Shown piece by piece: positions 50,332 to 61,183 of a DNA stretch of 64,000 nt. Position 1 is the first letter of the stretch. Each line of letters begins with the position of its first letter. The notes beneath the pieces were generated by a model. The model did not search any database. It was not told where the DNA came from and worked only from the letters and a program-made list of their open reading frames with translations. Position numbers and translations under genes: made by a program. Source of the DNA: Candidatus Aegiribacteria sp. (GTDB lineage Bacteria; Fermentibacterota; Fermentibacteria; Fermentibacterales; JCC-6); contig JAGLOY010000046.1 in the NCBI GenBank assembly GCA_023138735.1, forward strand, positions 1-64,000, written 5' to 3'.

Positions 50332-51564
50332 ATGCAGAAGTTACTGGTTCTGATGTTCAGTGTGCTTATTCTTGCTCTTGCATGCGGTGAGCAGCCTGCA
50401 GAAGACATAGCTGTAGATGAAGGTACCGAAGAAGGTTTAGCTACAGAGGAATACCTGCTTCCCGAGGCGGATGAATACCTGATCCTTTCCGATTCAATAG
50501 GGATCGAACTGGGAGACAGCAACTACGTCTTCGGCCAGATTGCCGGAGCCGACATTACGCCTAAAGGGGAAATCGCGATTCTGGATGCTCAGAGAAGCTG
50601 CGTAAGTATCTTCTCTCCATCTGGGGAGTTCGTGCAGAGTATTGGCCGCCAGGGAAGCGGCCCCGGTGAATTTCTGCTTTCCAGAGGAATGTCTTTCTTT
50701 CAGCATGAAGATGATATCGTAGTGTCTGAGGTTCCTGTTCCCGATTCTCTTGAACCAGGACTAGTGGTTTCAGACGTAATGGGGGGAAAGCTGGTCTACT
50801 TCAATTCCGAAATGGAATACATGATGGATGTTCAGGGCTTTTACCCGTCACCTCCCGCGGTTCTTGCATGTGTAGATAACAGTGCTATTGTAGGGATGAA
50901 ACCTGACTTCGTGCAGAACGAAGATGGAATGTACATGGGCTTCACCATTGGAAGATGGGAAATCGGTGAGACAGAACCATCCGTAATCTATTTTGAAAGC
51001 ATGTCACCCTTCGATCCAGCTGATCTCACTACTATGCAGGATGATATACTCAGCTTCGGAGTTACTCCCGAGGGAATCGTACTGACTGCGTCTCTGTCCA
51101 CCGAGGTGTATGAATTCACCGTGTGGAGTGCTGATGGAGAAGAGCTGTTCACCGAAGTTGATGAGAATTTCGAAAGAGTGCCAAAAACACAGGAAGAGAT
51201 AGATCTTGAAACCGAAATGGTTAACAACATGATGATCCAGCAGGGAATGCCTGAATCGATGGCCAACTGGGAGCCCGATCCGTACAATTCGGCAATAGCT
51301 GGACTCTGGGTTGATGGTCTTGACAGGATATGGGTAACAAAAGGAACAACCGTGACACCATCCTTCAATGTATACGATATGGATGGTACTATTCTATTCA
51401 CCGCCGCGCTCGATGCGGGCGAAAGAGCCAGCACATGGCAGGTTCTAATCCAGGAAGACCGGTTCCTTGCCTTTGATGCCGATCCGGAGCTTTACCCGCA
51501 GGTATTCATCGGGAATCTGCCTGGAATCGAAAAAACCGGCACAGAAGAAGAAGGCCAGCACTAA
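50332..51564 (+). CDS. Lipoprotein, 6-bladed beta-propeller-like
   Basis: Lipobox VLILALAC; ISVFSPSGEFVQSIGRQGSGPGEF-type blade (SIFSPSGEFVQSIGRQGSGPGEFLLSRG); start ATG 50332. Confidence 0.8.
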   Translation: MQKLLVLMFSVLILALACGEQPAEDIAVDEGTEEGLATEEYLLPEADEYLILSDSIGIELGDSNYVFGQIAGADITPKGEIAILDAQRSCVSIFSPSGEFVQSIGRQGSGPGEFLLSRGMSFFQHEDDIVVSEVPVPDSLEPGLVVSDVMGGKLVYFNSEMEYMMDVQGFYPSPPAVLACVDNSAIVGMKPDFVQNEDGMYMGFTIGRWEIGETEPSVIYFESMSPFDPADLTTMQDDILSFGVTPEGIVLTASLSTEVYEFTVWSADGEELFTEVDENFERVPKTQEEIDLETEMVNNMMIQQGMPESMANWEPDPYNSAIAGLWVDGLDRIWVTKGTTVTPSFNVYDMDGTILFTAALDAGERASTWQVLIQEDRFLAFDADPELYPQVFIGNLPGIEKTGTEEEGQH

Positions 51565-54314
51565 TCTTCCGAATATTCAGGAGAAGGGGGAGGACATGCC
51601 TTCCCCCTTTCACCATACAGCGCCTCGTGTACCTTGACTGCCAGATCCTGATTCGTGAACGGTTTCTGGATGAAGTGTACACCCTCATCCAGCACTCCGT
51701 GGTGGGCGATTACGTCAGCAGTGTAACCGGACATGAACAGGCGTTTAATATTCGGGTGGACTGACAGTAATTTCTTTGCCAGATCACGTCCATTCATCTG
51801 GGGCATCACAACGTCGGTTATCAGCAGATTGATCTCTCCCTGGAGCTCTCCGGCCAGGCGAATAGCCTCACCAGGTGTTAAGGCAACAAGCACCTTGTAT
51901 CCATGTTGTTCAAGCATCATCTTGGTCAGATGCAGGATAGCAGGCTCATCCTCCACAAGCAGGATAGTTTCGTGCCCGGGCTGGAGCGGTTTTGCAGTGC
52001 TGCTACTCTGAATCGGCGCAGTACTTACCTCATACCGGGGCAGGTAGATCTTGAATGTTGTCCCCTGACCCGGTTCACTTTGAACGTAGATGAACCCGTC
52101 ATTCTGTTTAACTATGCCATAGACCATGGACAGCCCCAGGCCGGTGCCTTCACCGATTCCCTTGGTTGTGAAGAACGGCTCAAATAGATTTCCCAGAATC
52201 TCTTTGTCCATGCCGCAGCCGTCATCGCTTATAGACAGCAGTACATACTCGCCTGGAACAAATCCAGGATAATCAGCGCAGTATGCCTCGTCCGGAGTAG
52301 TGTTCGCGGTATCGATGGTGACCACGCCTACACCAGCGATAGCATCGCGTGCGTTGACGCACAGGTTGGCCATGATCTGGTCGATCTGAGATGGATCCAT
52401 CCTGATTGACCACAGATCCCCTCCCGGCAGCCAGGACAGATCGATATCTTCGCCAATCAGCCGCTGCAGCATCTTGTGCATTCCTCCGACTATCTCGTTG
52501 AGATTGAGCACTCTGGGCGTGACGGTCTGTTTTCGCGCGAAGGCCAGCAATTGCCTGGTCAGGTCAGCGGAACGCTCTGCGGCCAGGCGGATTTCTGTTA
52601 AATGATCGTATAGCGGCCGGTCCGGGTCGACCTGCTCCAGTGCCATTTCTGTATGACCAAGTATCACCCCCAGCATGTTGTTGAAGTCGTGGGCCACGCC
52701 ACCTGCAAGCCGTCCAACCGATTCCATCTTCTGGGCCAGCCGCAATTGTTTCTCGGTATCCTTGCGCACTGTGATGTCGTGAACAATAGCCTGAGCTCCT
52801 ACAATCTTACCATCCTTGTGAATCGGCAGAGCGTTTATTTCAACGCAGGCCACGGAGCCATTCTTCTTTATGAATTCGGATTGAACATTCTCAACAGGCA
52901 GCCCCTGGGCGGTGGTTTGGAAAGTTGAGATGACATCCGGCAGTACCGCTACAGGTACGAACTTCGATATATTGCTTCCAATCAGTTCAGCGGGAGAGTA
53001 GCCGAATACTCGCTCTACAGAGGGTGACACATAACTAATCACAGCATCCAGATCAGCCATGAATATCACATCAAATATACGCTCAGCTATCAACCTGAAT
53101 TTGTTATCACTCTCCCTGAGAGCTTTCTCTGCCTTCTTACGCTCGGTGATATCGTTGATAATGCAGATGGTTCTTTCATATCCACCATCTGCTTTGTTCA
53201 AGCCGGAGGAGTTGATGATGACATCGATCAACTCACCATCCTTCTTGATCATTGTGTATTCTTTATCATATGAGAAACCTGTCTGAAGTATCTCATTTAG
53301 AGATTCAGCGGCTTTTTCCATATAGTCGGGGTGGATGATCTTCCCCATAGAATTGCCAATAATCTCCTTTTTTGTATAACCTAAGAAAGCATTAATCCGG
53401 TCGTTGCAGTCTACAATTATTCCTTCGGAGTCTATGGAAGTAATCAAGTTTGCAGCAGATTCGAAAATAGAGCGATACCGTTCCTCGCTCCGCTTTAACT
53501 TATCTTCCGCATGCTTGCGCTTCGTGATGTCATTCAAAGCGGTTACACGCACATCTCTTCCTTTGTAATGCATCATCTTCGCCTGAATCTCAGAAGGAAA
53601 AGTTGACCCATCTTTTCGTAAAGCTGTTGCTTCGTATGGTTCTTCGTAACCGGACAGCATGTTATTCATCACCATCTCGCGGTCTTCAGGTACAATCCAT
53701 TCAGTACCCATCCTGCCAATAGCTTCCGATGATGTATAACCAAACATTTTCTCTGCTGTCGGGTTCTGCTCAAGACAAACTCCCTTTTCAGAGATGAAGA
53801 TCGCCTCAAAAGCAGCCTCGGATAAACTTCGGTAACGCTCTTCGGATTCCCTCAGCGCTTCTTCCATCTTCTTCCGTTCGGTGATGTTATTAGAAATACT
53901 GACAAGGCCGGTGATATTTCCTTCCTCACCCGTCAGGGGAGAAATTCGCACATCAAAGAACTGGGTTTCACCTTCAACGGAAATGTACTTGGTTTCATAT
54001 CGATCCGGCTTGCCGCTCTTGATTACCCGCTCGAAGCAGTCAAGAACTATCTTGTGATAGTCAGGAGGTATAAAATCCAAGTAGGGTTTTCCAATCACCT
54101 CTTTTTCTGTCAGATCCGGAACGCTATGATTGATAAACCTGATCGTATAGTCAGTGTCCAGTATGATTATGTATTCAGGTGAATCTTCCGTGATTGATCT
54201 CCAGTATTCCTCGTATTTCCGCAACTCGACTTCATTGGTGTGCTGTTCAGTTTTGTTTCTCACGTGGGGCATACCTTCAACCTCCGTATGTTCAACTTCC
54301 ACCGAGCAATGCAT
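51561..54314 (-). CDS. Multi-PAS hybrid histidine kinase with C-terminal receiver
   Basis: Four PAS domains; H-box [22 protein letters not shown]; ATPase GCGMDKEIL...[14 protein letters not shown]; receiver [13 protein letters not shown]. Confidence 0.95.
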   Translation of the reverse strand: MHCSVEVEHTEVEGMPHVRNKTEQHTNEVELRKYEEYWRSITEDSPEYIIILDTDYTIRFINHSVPDLTEKEVIGKPYLDFIPPDYHKIVLDCFERVIKSGKPDRYETKYISVEGETQFFDVRISPLTGEEGNITGLVSISNNITERKKMEEALRESEERYRSLSEAAFEAIFISEKGVCLEQNPTAEKMFGYTSSEAIGRMGTEWIVPEDREMVMNNMLSGYEEPYEATALRKDGSTFPSEIQAKMMHYKGRDVRVTALNDITKRKHAEDKLKRSEERYRSIFESAANLITSIDSEGIIVDCNDRINAFLGYTKKEIIGNSMGKIIHPDYMEKAAESLNEILQTGFSYDKEYTMIKKDGELIDVIINSSGLNKADGGYERTICIINDITERKKAEKALRESDNKFRLIAERIFDVIFMADLDAVISYVSPSVERVFGYSPAELIGSNISKFVPVAVLPDVISTFQTTAQGLPVENVQSEFIKKNGSVACVEINALPIHKDGKIVGAQAIVHDITVRKDTEKQLRLAQKMESVGRLAGGVAHDFNNMLGVILGHTEMALEQVDPDRPLYDHLTEIRLAAERSADLTRQLLAFARKQTVTPRVLNLNEIVGGMHKMLQRLIGEDIDLSWLPGGDLWSIRMDPSQIDQIMANLCVNARDAIAGVGVVTIDTANTTPDEAYCADYPGFVPGEYVLLSISDDGCGMDKEILGNLFEPFFTTKGIGEGTGLGLSMVYGIVKQNDGFIYVQSEPGQGTTFKIYLPRYEVSTAPIQSSSTAKPLQPGHETILLVEDEPAILHLTKMMLEQHGYKVLVALTPGEAIRLAGELQGEINLLITDVVMPQMNGRDLAKKLLSVHPNIKRLFMSGYTADVIAHHGVLDEGVHFIQKPFTNQDLAVKVHEALYGERGKACPPPSPEYSED

Positions 54315-54475
54315 AATCTAGTTTCTTTACTGCCGAAGTGTATTCATGTGAAGCTAGACTAATCACGCTCGCACTGGTGTGTCAAGTTAATCAGATCTTC
54401 AAGTTCAGCTTTCATTTATTGACGGAACAGCGTTGCCTTCAGTATTGTCGCTTCAGACAGAATGGAGATTTAGAC

Positions 54476-54739
54476 ATGAACCACATAGAAGAGATGCATG
54501 GCTGGGAGAGGCTCCCTCCGGAAGCCCGGACTGAGGTTGAAAGACTTCTGCATGAAGGGAAAAAGATAGAGGCTATCAAGGTTTATCGTAACCATACGGA
54601 TGCAACTCTGAAACAGGCGAAGGAGGCTGTGGAATCGGTTGCGTCTGGAATGGGCATCAAACTTACCACTGGCTGTCTGGCACTCGTCCTGCTTCTTATT
54701 GTGTGGATTGGATTCGTCGTCGTAATACCCCTCTGGTGA
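54476..54739 (+). CDS. Small membrane protein with ribosomal L7/L12 C-terminal-like domain
   Basis: GKKIEAIKVYRNHTDATLKQAKEAVESV resembles the bL12 CTD; C-terminal TM LALVLLLIVWIGFVVVIPLW. Confidence 0.7.
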   Translation: MNHIEEMHGWERLPPEARTEVERLLHEGKKIEAIKVYRNHTDATLKQAKEAVESVASGMGIKLTTGCLALVLLLIVWIGFVVVIPLW

Positions 54740-55373
54740 AGTTTGCTGTAACGGAGGGCTGGAGGAAAGCCCTGACCGGGGCACCATCCCCGGCGGTGAT
54801 TTTCAGCGGGAAACATAAGAGTAGGTAATCTCCAGGCGGGACATCATCGAGCAGCAGATTCTCGAGTATTGGGATCGATGCGCCCAGAAGAATCTCATGT
54901 GTATCTGCCGAATCGGGCGGGTCAACTGATAAGGTATCGATACCCACTATTCTTGCCCCACGGTTGACGGCCAGATGGGCGGCGTTCGCGCAAAGGTATG
55001 AGTACACCATGCTTTCAACTGAATTCCCTGTTTCATCTGACACTGTCTTCAAGATAAGAGCTTTGCCATCAAGTGAGATATCTTGAATAAATGCTTGATC
55101 GATCTCCCGGTTCCCTCTGCAATCGACTACCACTGCTGGTAGAATGAGTCTGTTCAGAGGAATATCGTCAACGAATGTATTGTATCTGGCCAGGTGTGCA
55201 GGAGGATCGATATGTGTCCCGCAATGGCTACTCATGGTGAGTTTCGATGTATGAAAAGCAGCATAAACTCTAGTCTCTTTGCTGAATCCGACGTCCCCCG
55301 GCCATGAGGGTGTACTTCCATCAAGAGGCCTTGTGATATCAATCAACTTATCTGGCGACAGTCTATACTCCAT
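54696..55373 (-). CDS. Cyclase / kynurenine formamidase-like metal-dependent hydrolase
   Basis: DGSTPSWPGD; SSHCGTHIDPPAHLARY; VGIDTLSVDP. Confidence 0.88.
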   Translation of the reverse strand: MEYRLSPDKLIDITRPLDGSTPSWPGDVGFSKETRVYAAFHTSKLTMSSHCGTHIDPPAHLARYNTFVDDIPLNRLILPAVVVDCRGNREIDQAFIQDISLDGKALILKTVSDETGNSVESMVYSYLCANAAHLAVNRGARIVGIDTLSVDPPDSADTHEILLGASIPILENLLLDDVPPGDYLLLCFPLKITAGDGAPVRAFLQPSVTANFTRGVLRRRIQSTQ

Positions 55374-55376
55374 GAA

Positions 55377-56021
55377 TCAGTATTTCTCCTTAATTCCTGA
55401 AGGACATCCTTCTCTCAAAGGACATTCATTGCATAGAGGCTTTGCAGGCCTGCATATCCTCTGGCCGAATCGCACCATGATATGATTGATCCCCGTCCAT
55501 TCCTCTATCGGGAAAAGCTTCTGAAGAGCGAATTCGGTCTCTTCAGGTGAGCGCGTATTCACAAGCCCCAGTCTGTTTGAAATCCTGTGGACATGGACAT
55601 CAACACATATGGAAGGTACACCGAAGACCATTCCCATAACGAAATTCGCAGTTTTTCTTCCAACTCCGGGGAGGGTCAAGAGGCTGTCCATACTGCCTGG
55701 AACCCTGCCCTCGAAATTGTTTTTCAGGATTTTGGCAATCCTTTTCATCTGCCCCGCCTTCTGTCTGTAGAAACCGGCAGGCCGCAGTAGCTGTTCAAGC
55801 TCCTTTATGTCAATGGAGATCATGGCATCGATATCCGGAGCCCTCGTCAGAACCTGCCTTGAAACCATTCTTGTAACGGCATCCCTGGTTCTGAGGCTGA
55901 TTATGGTTGAGATCAGAACCGGAAAAGCTTCGCGGGATTCCTCCATCGGGGCAGGAATACCAAGCGACTTCAGAGTATTTTTCATACTACTCAGGATGGC
56001 AGACGGAGTGGATTCAGACAC
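55377..56021 (-). CDS. nth: Endonuclease III
   Basis: LLTLPGVGRKTANFVMGMVFGVPSICVDVHVHRISNRLGL; Fe-S CRPAKPLCNECPLREGC. Confidence 0.94.
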   Translation of the reverse strand: MSESTPSAILSSMKNTLKSLGIPAPMEESREAFPVLISTIISLRTRDAVTRMVSRQVLTRAPDIDAMISIDIKELEQLLRPAGFYRQKAGQMKRIAKILKNNFEGRVPGSMDSLLTLPGVGRKTANFVMGMVFGVPSICVDVHVHRISNRLGLVNTRSPEETEFALQKLFPIEEWTGINHIMVRFGQRICRPAKPLCNECPLREGCPSGIKEKY

Positions 56022-57202
56022 TATTCGACCCTTATGAAATGCAGCCCCGCCTTACCGTCAGGGTTCAGTATCAGGGCAAGTTTTCCTTTGAGAAGAGAGA
56101 TAAGGTCATCTCCAAGGGCTTCCTTCCTCCAGCCGGAGAGCTTCAGTAATGAATAGAGCTCCTGCTCATTGTCGGGCGGGTCTTTTGCAAGGGAGCTGAT
56201 CAGATCCTTTGAAAGAAGGAGTTCCGGAGAGATATCGAGTCGGTTCGATTCCTGCTTCAGAAAAATGCGGAGTATATCCGTACGGGCAGAAACACCGGGT
56301 CTTGAATGGTATCTGGGGATTTCGGGAATATTCTTATCTGGAAAGCTTTCAGCGTGCGCTATGGTTTTTAGAATTTCGTCACCCCATTTTGAAATGAAAC
56401 CGCTTGAGACCCCCCTTACCCTTGAGAGCGACCTTTTAGAAATCGGAGTTATTGAAGTTATTGCGCCGAGTATATGGTCCCTGACAACGAAATTTCTTGG
56501 TTTATTTACCTGTTTGGCCTTCTCCTCTCTCCACTTGATCAGTGCCCAGAGGACAGGCAGCCTGTTGTTCCTGACTTTTGCTGCTGACCTGACCTTTCTG
56601 AACATCTTGTGAACGGCATTGTTGTATGTTGAGGGATCCGTGAGTGATTCCGCCTCCTCAAGGTACCATTCAAGACGCCCCCTTGCTTCAAGTCTTTCCA
56701 TCTGATTCCGATATATTTCAAGCAGGTACCTGACGTCATCAAGGGCGTATTCGATCTGATCGTCAGCCAGAGGCCGGAGAGACCAGTCGCTGAGAGTGTG
56801 TCCCTTCTTGGGGTAAATGCCGCATTCAGCTTTGATCAGTTTGAAAAGGGCTGTCTGCCTGTCATGACCAAGAAATGCTGCGGCAAGCTGAGTGTCGAAT
56901 ACTGAAGTGAATTCTACATCAAGATAATGCATAAGAACGTCTATATCGTTTCTGGCTGAGTGTATGACTTTGACCGGTGATTCGGCCTCAAAGATCCGGC
57001 CCAGTGGAGAAAGGTCACCAATATTCAGAGGGTCAATAGCAACAGGTCCAGTATCGTCTGCTATCTGGATAAGATACAGATCAGGCCAATACCTTCTCTC
57101 ACCATGAAACTCTGTATCAACAGCAATAGCTTTCTTATCGCGAAGTATAGCTGCAAGTATGTTCAGATCTTCCTGTGTGCTGATCACCGAGGTTCTGTTC
57201 AA
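56021..57202 (-). CDS. rnd: Ribonuclease D-like 3'-5' exonuclease with HRDC
   Basis: AVDTEFHGERRYWPDLYLIQIAD; HSARNDIDVLMHYL; LSDWSLRPLADDQIEYALDDVRYLLEIY. Confidence 0.92.
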   Translation of the reverse strand: MNRTSVISTQEDLNILAAILRDKKAIAVDTEFHGERRYWPDLYLIQIADDTGPVAIDPLNIGDLSPLGRIFEAESPVKVIHSARNDIDVLMHYLDVEFTSVFDTQLAAAFLGHDRQTALFKLIKAECGIYPKKGHTLSDWSLRPLADDQIEYALDDVRYLLEIYRNQMERLEARGRLEWYLEEAESLTDPSTYNNAVHKMFRKVRSAAKVRNNRLPVLWALIKWREEKAKQVNKPRNFVVRDHILGAITSITPISKRSLSRVRGVSSGFISKWGDEILKTIAHAESFPDKNIPEIPRYHSRPGVSARTDILRIFLKQESNRLDISPELLLSKDLISSLAKDPPDNEQELYSLLKLSGWRKEALGDDLISLLKGKLALILNPDGKAGLHFIRVE

Positions 57203-57214
57203 GTTTCTCCCGAT

Positions 57215-58036
57215 TCAGATTCCGGAGCGTCCAGCGGAATCAGATGATTCCACCGCAAGCGGACCGTCAATAAAAGATGTTTCCCTGTGAAAAGGGCAGT
57301 ATACACCATCTGAAGTAATTTCGTAATAGGAGTAACCATTATCAGGACAATGGAATCCACCCCTCTGACCGAATAGCCCCCCGCTTCTTTCGTACATTTC
57401 CCCGAAACTGGATGGATACCCGTAGCCGGCGCTGTTATACTGCCCAACGATCGCAGCCAGGCTTTCCCGCAGAATTCTGCAGGCCGAGCCCCCTGTATCG
57501 ATCCCGTTTCCAAGATGACCGGCTGAACAGAACAGAACACCATCTTCGGAATAATAGTGGGAGTCACCCGCTACAGGACAGAGAAAATCATCCGGCGTTC
57601 GTCCCTCGGACAGGGCCGGAACAACCGTATCCCTTGCGAATGCTGAACAGAGGACCGTCGCATTACCAAGGACATTATCAAGAGAGGTGTCTCCCGTTAC
57701 TGTCCAGTTCCCATCAGAGCCTCTGAGGAGCCATAGCGTTCTTTGCCCGCCCTGGGTAAGAGATATGGAAATATTGAATCCCCGATTTTCAGCTCTTCCT
57801 GCTCTTATACCGCCCGTTGGAGGGGCATCCACAAGATACTCAAGTGTACCTGGAGTAAGAAGAGCAGCCAGGCTGTCCGAGAGGAAAGAGTACGCTTCCT
57901 CGATTTCACCTGCGGCCAGGTGTTCGATGTATCCTCTACCCGTATCGATCAGTCTCTTTCCGGTACTGTTACTCCTGGCAACAACGGCGGCAATTAACAG
58001 CAGGACTATTGCAGCAGCTGTAAGGGCTCTCCTCAT
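57215..58036 (-). CDS. Membrane-anchored protein with two pilin-like CP..YY..DGV.C..H motifs
   Basis: N-terminal TM; FLCPVAGDSHYYSEDGVLFCSAGH and FHCPDNGYSYYEITSDGVYCPFHRE. Confidence 0.6.
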   Translation of the reverse strand: MRRALTAAAIVLLLIAAVVARSNSTGKRLIDTGRGYIEHLAAGEIEEAYSFLSDSLAALLTPGTLEYLVDAPPTGGIRAGRAENRGFNISISLTQGGQRTLWLLRGSDGNWTVTGDTSLDNVLGNATVLCSAFARDTVVPALSEGRTPDDFLCPVAGDSHYYSEDGVLFCSAGHLGNGIDTGGSACRILRESLAAIVGQYNSAGYGYPSSFGEMYERSGGLFGQRGGFHCPDNGYSYYEITSDGVYCPFHRETSFIDGPLAVESSDSAGRSGI

Positions 58037-58962
58037 CTTGTGCCGGTTGAACCAGTTGTACTGGTGAACAGGTCGGTGAAATCAAGACCCGTTCCGTTAA
58101 TCATCAGCCCCCATTCCTTAGCAGTGTTCTCTCCTCCGAGTCTGTAGAAAACTTCCGCCGTAAGGTCAAGGGTTGCATTGTTCAGCGAGAAGCCTGCCCG
58201 GAGATCCTGATAGCTGAATCCGCTGCCGATCTGCTCAGACCAGATCCCATCTATCCTGGCCTCAGTCTCGCCTCTTGTAGCTACTTCCCCTCCAAGTCTC
58301 AGGCTCAGTTCGGGATTGACCGGCAGAACGAAAAATCCCGAGAGCCGTAATTCGACCGGTGGCTTTGTTTCTGCCGAATCTCTTCTTTCGGTATGCAGCC
58401 TATCCCAGGCCGAGAGGTAGTATCTGAGCCCGGCGGTGGCCTCGATTTCGATGCCTGAACCACTTGAAAGGGGGCTTACTATGGTCATGGCTCCGTCAAA
58501 GGCGAAATGCCTGTCGCTTTCAGAGTAGTCTCCTGACTCGAGAGCCCCTTTAAGTGGAATTCTTATGGCTCCTCTTGCAAAGATCCTTGGTTCTCTTGTA
58601 AGCCATCCGTCGAGGGAAATCCATGGGTCGGCAATACCGAGACCGTTGGATCCCCCGGATCCCTGCAGCTGAAGGAAGCCGGGGATGATCACCGATAGAG
58701 TATGGCTGTTCGTCAGCCCGTATCGGCCCAGGAACTGGAATCTGATAACACCGAGGCTGGTGCTGTATTCATATTCCTCGCTGCTGCCAAGGGAATCTGT
58801 CCGCCAGTACGAGCTTGCCCCGAAATAACCAAAGGCAACGTCACCTTTCATCTGCATGGATTGGAGGGCTTCTGTAAGATTGTCGTAATAAAGAGGGTCG
58901 TACGAGAGAGCACTGCCACAGGCAATAAGAATAACAGCAATCAAGATTCGGCATCCAGACAT
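58033..58962 (-). CDS. Exported outer-membrane/porin-like protein
   Basis: Signal peptide ILIAVILIACGSALS; amphipathic strands throughout; ATG 58962. Confidence 0.6.
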   Translation of the reverse strand: MSGCRILIAVILIACGSALSYDPLYYDNLTEALQSMQMKGDVAFGYFGASSYWRTDSLGSSEEYEYSTSLGVIRFQFLGRYGLTNSHTLSVIIPGFLQLQGSGGSNGLGIADPWISLDGWLTREPRIFARGAIRIPLKGALESGDYSESDRHFAFDGAMTIVSPLSSGSGIEIEATAGLRYYLSAWDRLHTERRDSAETKPPVELRLSGFFVLPVNPELSLRLGGEVATRGETEARIDGIWSEQIGSGFSYQDLRAGFSLNNATLDLTAEVFYRLGGENTAKEWGLMINGTGLDFTDLFTSTTGSTGTR

Positions 58963-59027
58963 GGGAAGAGTCCTTTCTTCGAGTAATTCTATTGCTATAG
59001 AAAGCAAATAGCATTCTTTAGCAACAG

Positions 59028-59056
59028 TTGACATATACAGCTAATGCTTTTCTAAT
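59028..59056 (+). promoter_or_regulatory. Sigma70-like promoter of the OmpA-family gene
   Basis: TTGACA (59028-59033), 17-bp spacer, TCTAAT (59051-59056). Confidence 0.55.
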
Positions 59057-59110
59057 AGCATAATTGTCTTTGCGCAAGTCATAACCAGTGTTGTACGAAA
59101 GGAAGGTACA

Positions 59111-61114
59111 ATGAAAAACAGAGGTTTAATACTGATCCTGACGCTTCTACTTGCGGCGGGATCCGCATTTTCTATGCCCTCGATCATGGGGTTTAGAGGA
59201 GTGAATAGAGTTCTTGATGCCAGAACCATCGGTTCCAACCAGATGGCATTCGGGCTCGTAGGAAGATACTGGAGCAGTGCGGACAAGTACGACGATCTTC
59301 ATTATCGCTCGGTTGGAAGCACATCAGATACTATCCTGAGCGTAGAGGATTCCGAGCATCTGTCTCAGGGATACTTCACCCTTGATTACGGTCTTACTAA
59401 CTTCCTGGAAATTGCCGCTAGAATCAGCTACGTCGGCACTTATTACGAATTTGACCTTACACCTCCAAGAAATGAATCCATAGGCCAGTGGGACGGCGTC
59501 CACGGCATGGGTGATATCATGCTTGGTTACAAGGCCGGTTTCACACCTACGCCATCCACTGAACTTCTCTGGCTCGGACTGGCCAACTACTTCATGTTTG
59601 CTCCCTCGAGCAACCAGACCGTTGAGTGTGAGGAGTACGACGGCAGATTCGACGACCTTACTCCCATGTTTACAATGCGTCAGCCCAGTCTTTCAACCGG
59701 ACATACAACCCTGGGCGTTGACGGACTGGTTTCCCTGGATATGGCTAATGTCTGGCCGGGAACCCCGCTTAGATTGCATGTTAACGTCGGTTACTCCATG
59801 TACAAGCAGACAATAGCATTCAATGATTACAGGCTTCAGTTCGACAGTACCGGACACAGGTCACGGGCTGATGAAGTTCTTGTAACCTCCGCTATTGATG
59901 ATAACGCACTGGATTTCGGGATTGCTCTTGAATTCCCGACGAAGTTCGCGGTCATCTATACAGAGTATTCTCTCAAGAAGTACCTGGACAGAGATTCTTT
60001 CAACCATGTAGCTTACTTCACACCGGGAATCCGTGTATTCTCCGGCGGTGGAGTCATCATGGATTTCTGCTTCAACATGGGTCTTACTTCCTTTGATCCG
60101 GAGTTTTTTGACTTCGGTCATGGTCTTTACCAGAGCGGAAGCGTAGACATTGAGGATAGAGATCAGAGAGCTCCCCTTCCCGATGGTGGAACTCAGGACT
60201 GGGGTGTCTCCGGAAGCATAGCTTTCTCAAGCGATCTGCTTATCAGAGAGCCTGTAACGACTGGAACCATATCCGGTATGATCACAGACGCAGAATCGGG
60301 AGACGCTGTTGAGGCCACTGTTTCCTTCCCGGGAACCACAGCGGCTTCAGCTATCTCCGATCCTGTAACAGGATTCTATTCCGCTACCATTACTGCGGGA
60401 AGTATTCCTGTAACGGTAGCAGCCATCGGCTACAAGGCCGCATCGGCTACAGTGGTTCTTGAAGCGGAACAGGATGTTGTTCTGGACTTCGCTCTTGAAG
60501 AGCAGGCAGGCCTTGGCCAGCTTGCAGGTACCGTAACAGAATTCGAGAACGGCGATCCTCTGCAAGCAATCATTACAGTAGAGCTTGAGGATACTACAAT
60601 CACGTTCGAATCCACCGAAGACGGTATCTTCCTCTTTGATGTTCCCGAAGGAACCTGGACTGTCAAGGCAGATGCAGACGAGTACAAATTTGCTACTGAC
60701 ATTGTTGTCATTGAAGCAGACCAGACAACAATAGTAGACTTTGTCCTTAAGCCCGAGCTTGTAACCGGACAGGTTATCTCCTTCGATAACATCTACTTCG
60801 ACAGCGGCAGCGCAAACATCAAGCCCGAATCCTACTATATCCTGGACAACATGGTTGAGATACTCAACGCCAACCCTGAAGCCCTGGTTCAGGTAGCAGG
60901 ACACACTGATTCGGACGGCAGCACAAGCTACAACCAGACCCTCAGCGAGCAGAGGGCAGCTTCGGTGTTCAATTTCCTTGTACAGCGGGGCGTACCTGCG
61001 CGCATGCTGACCACAATGGGATTTGGAGAAGCTCAGCCGGTAGTTCCCAATACTTCCGCATCGAACAAAGCGATGAACAGAAGGATTGAGTTCACGGTCC
61101 TCTCCAATAGATAG
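59111..61114 (+). CDS. OmpA-family protein: beta-barrel, two carboxypeptidase-regulatory-like domains, OmpA C-terminal domain
   Basis: Signal peptide; GTISGMITDAESGDAVEATVSF and GQLAGTVTEFENGDPLQAIITV; FDSGSANIKPES...VAGHTDSDGSTSYNQTLSEQRAASV...NRRIEFTVL. Confidence 0.92.
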   Translation: MKNRGLILILTLLLAAGSAFSMPSIMGFRGVNRVLDARTIGSNQMAFGLVGRYWSSADKYDDLHYRSVGSTSDTILSVEDSEHLSQGYFTLDYGLTNFLEIAARISYVGTYYEFDLTPPRNESIGQWDGVHGMGDIMLGYKAGFTPTPSTELLWLGLANYFMFAPSSNQTVECEEYDGRFDDLTPMFTMRQPSLSTGHTTLGVDGLVSLDMANVWPGTPLRLHVNVGYSMYKQTIAFNDYRLQFDSTGHRSRADEVLVTSAIDDNALDFGIALEFPTKFAVIYTEYSLKKYLDRDSFNHVAYFTPGIRVFSGGGVIMDFCFNMGLTSFDPEFFDFGHGLYQSGSVDIEDRDQRAPLPDGGTQDWGVSGSIAFSSDLLIREPVTTGTISGMITDAESGDAVEATVSFPGTTAASAISDPVTGFYSATITAGSIPVTVAAIGYKAASATVVLEAEQDVVLDFALEEQAGLGQLAGTVTEFENGDPLQAIITVELEDTTITFESTEDGIFLFDVPEGTWTVKADADEYKFATDIVVIEADQTTIVDFVLKPELVTGQVISFDNIYFDSGSANIKPESYYILDNMVEILNANPEALVQVAGHTDSDGSTSYNQTLSEQRAASVFNFLVQRGVPARMLTTMGFGEAQPVVPNTSASNKAMNRRIEFTVLSNR

Positions 61115-61129
61115 TGTTCTAAAAGAATG

Positions 61130-61150
61130 GGGGGCGGTTCATCCGCCCCC
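61130..61150. terminator. Stem-loop between convergent genes
   Basis: GGGGGCGG-TTCAT-CCGCCCCC followed by TTC. Confidence 0.65.
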
Positions 61151-61183
61151 TTCAACTCCTCATATCGACTTTATCAGAACTCT

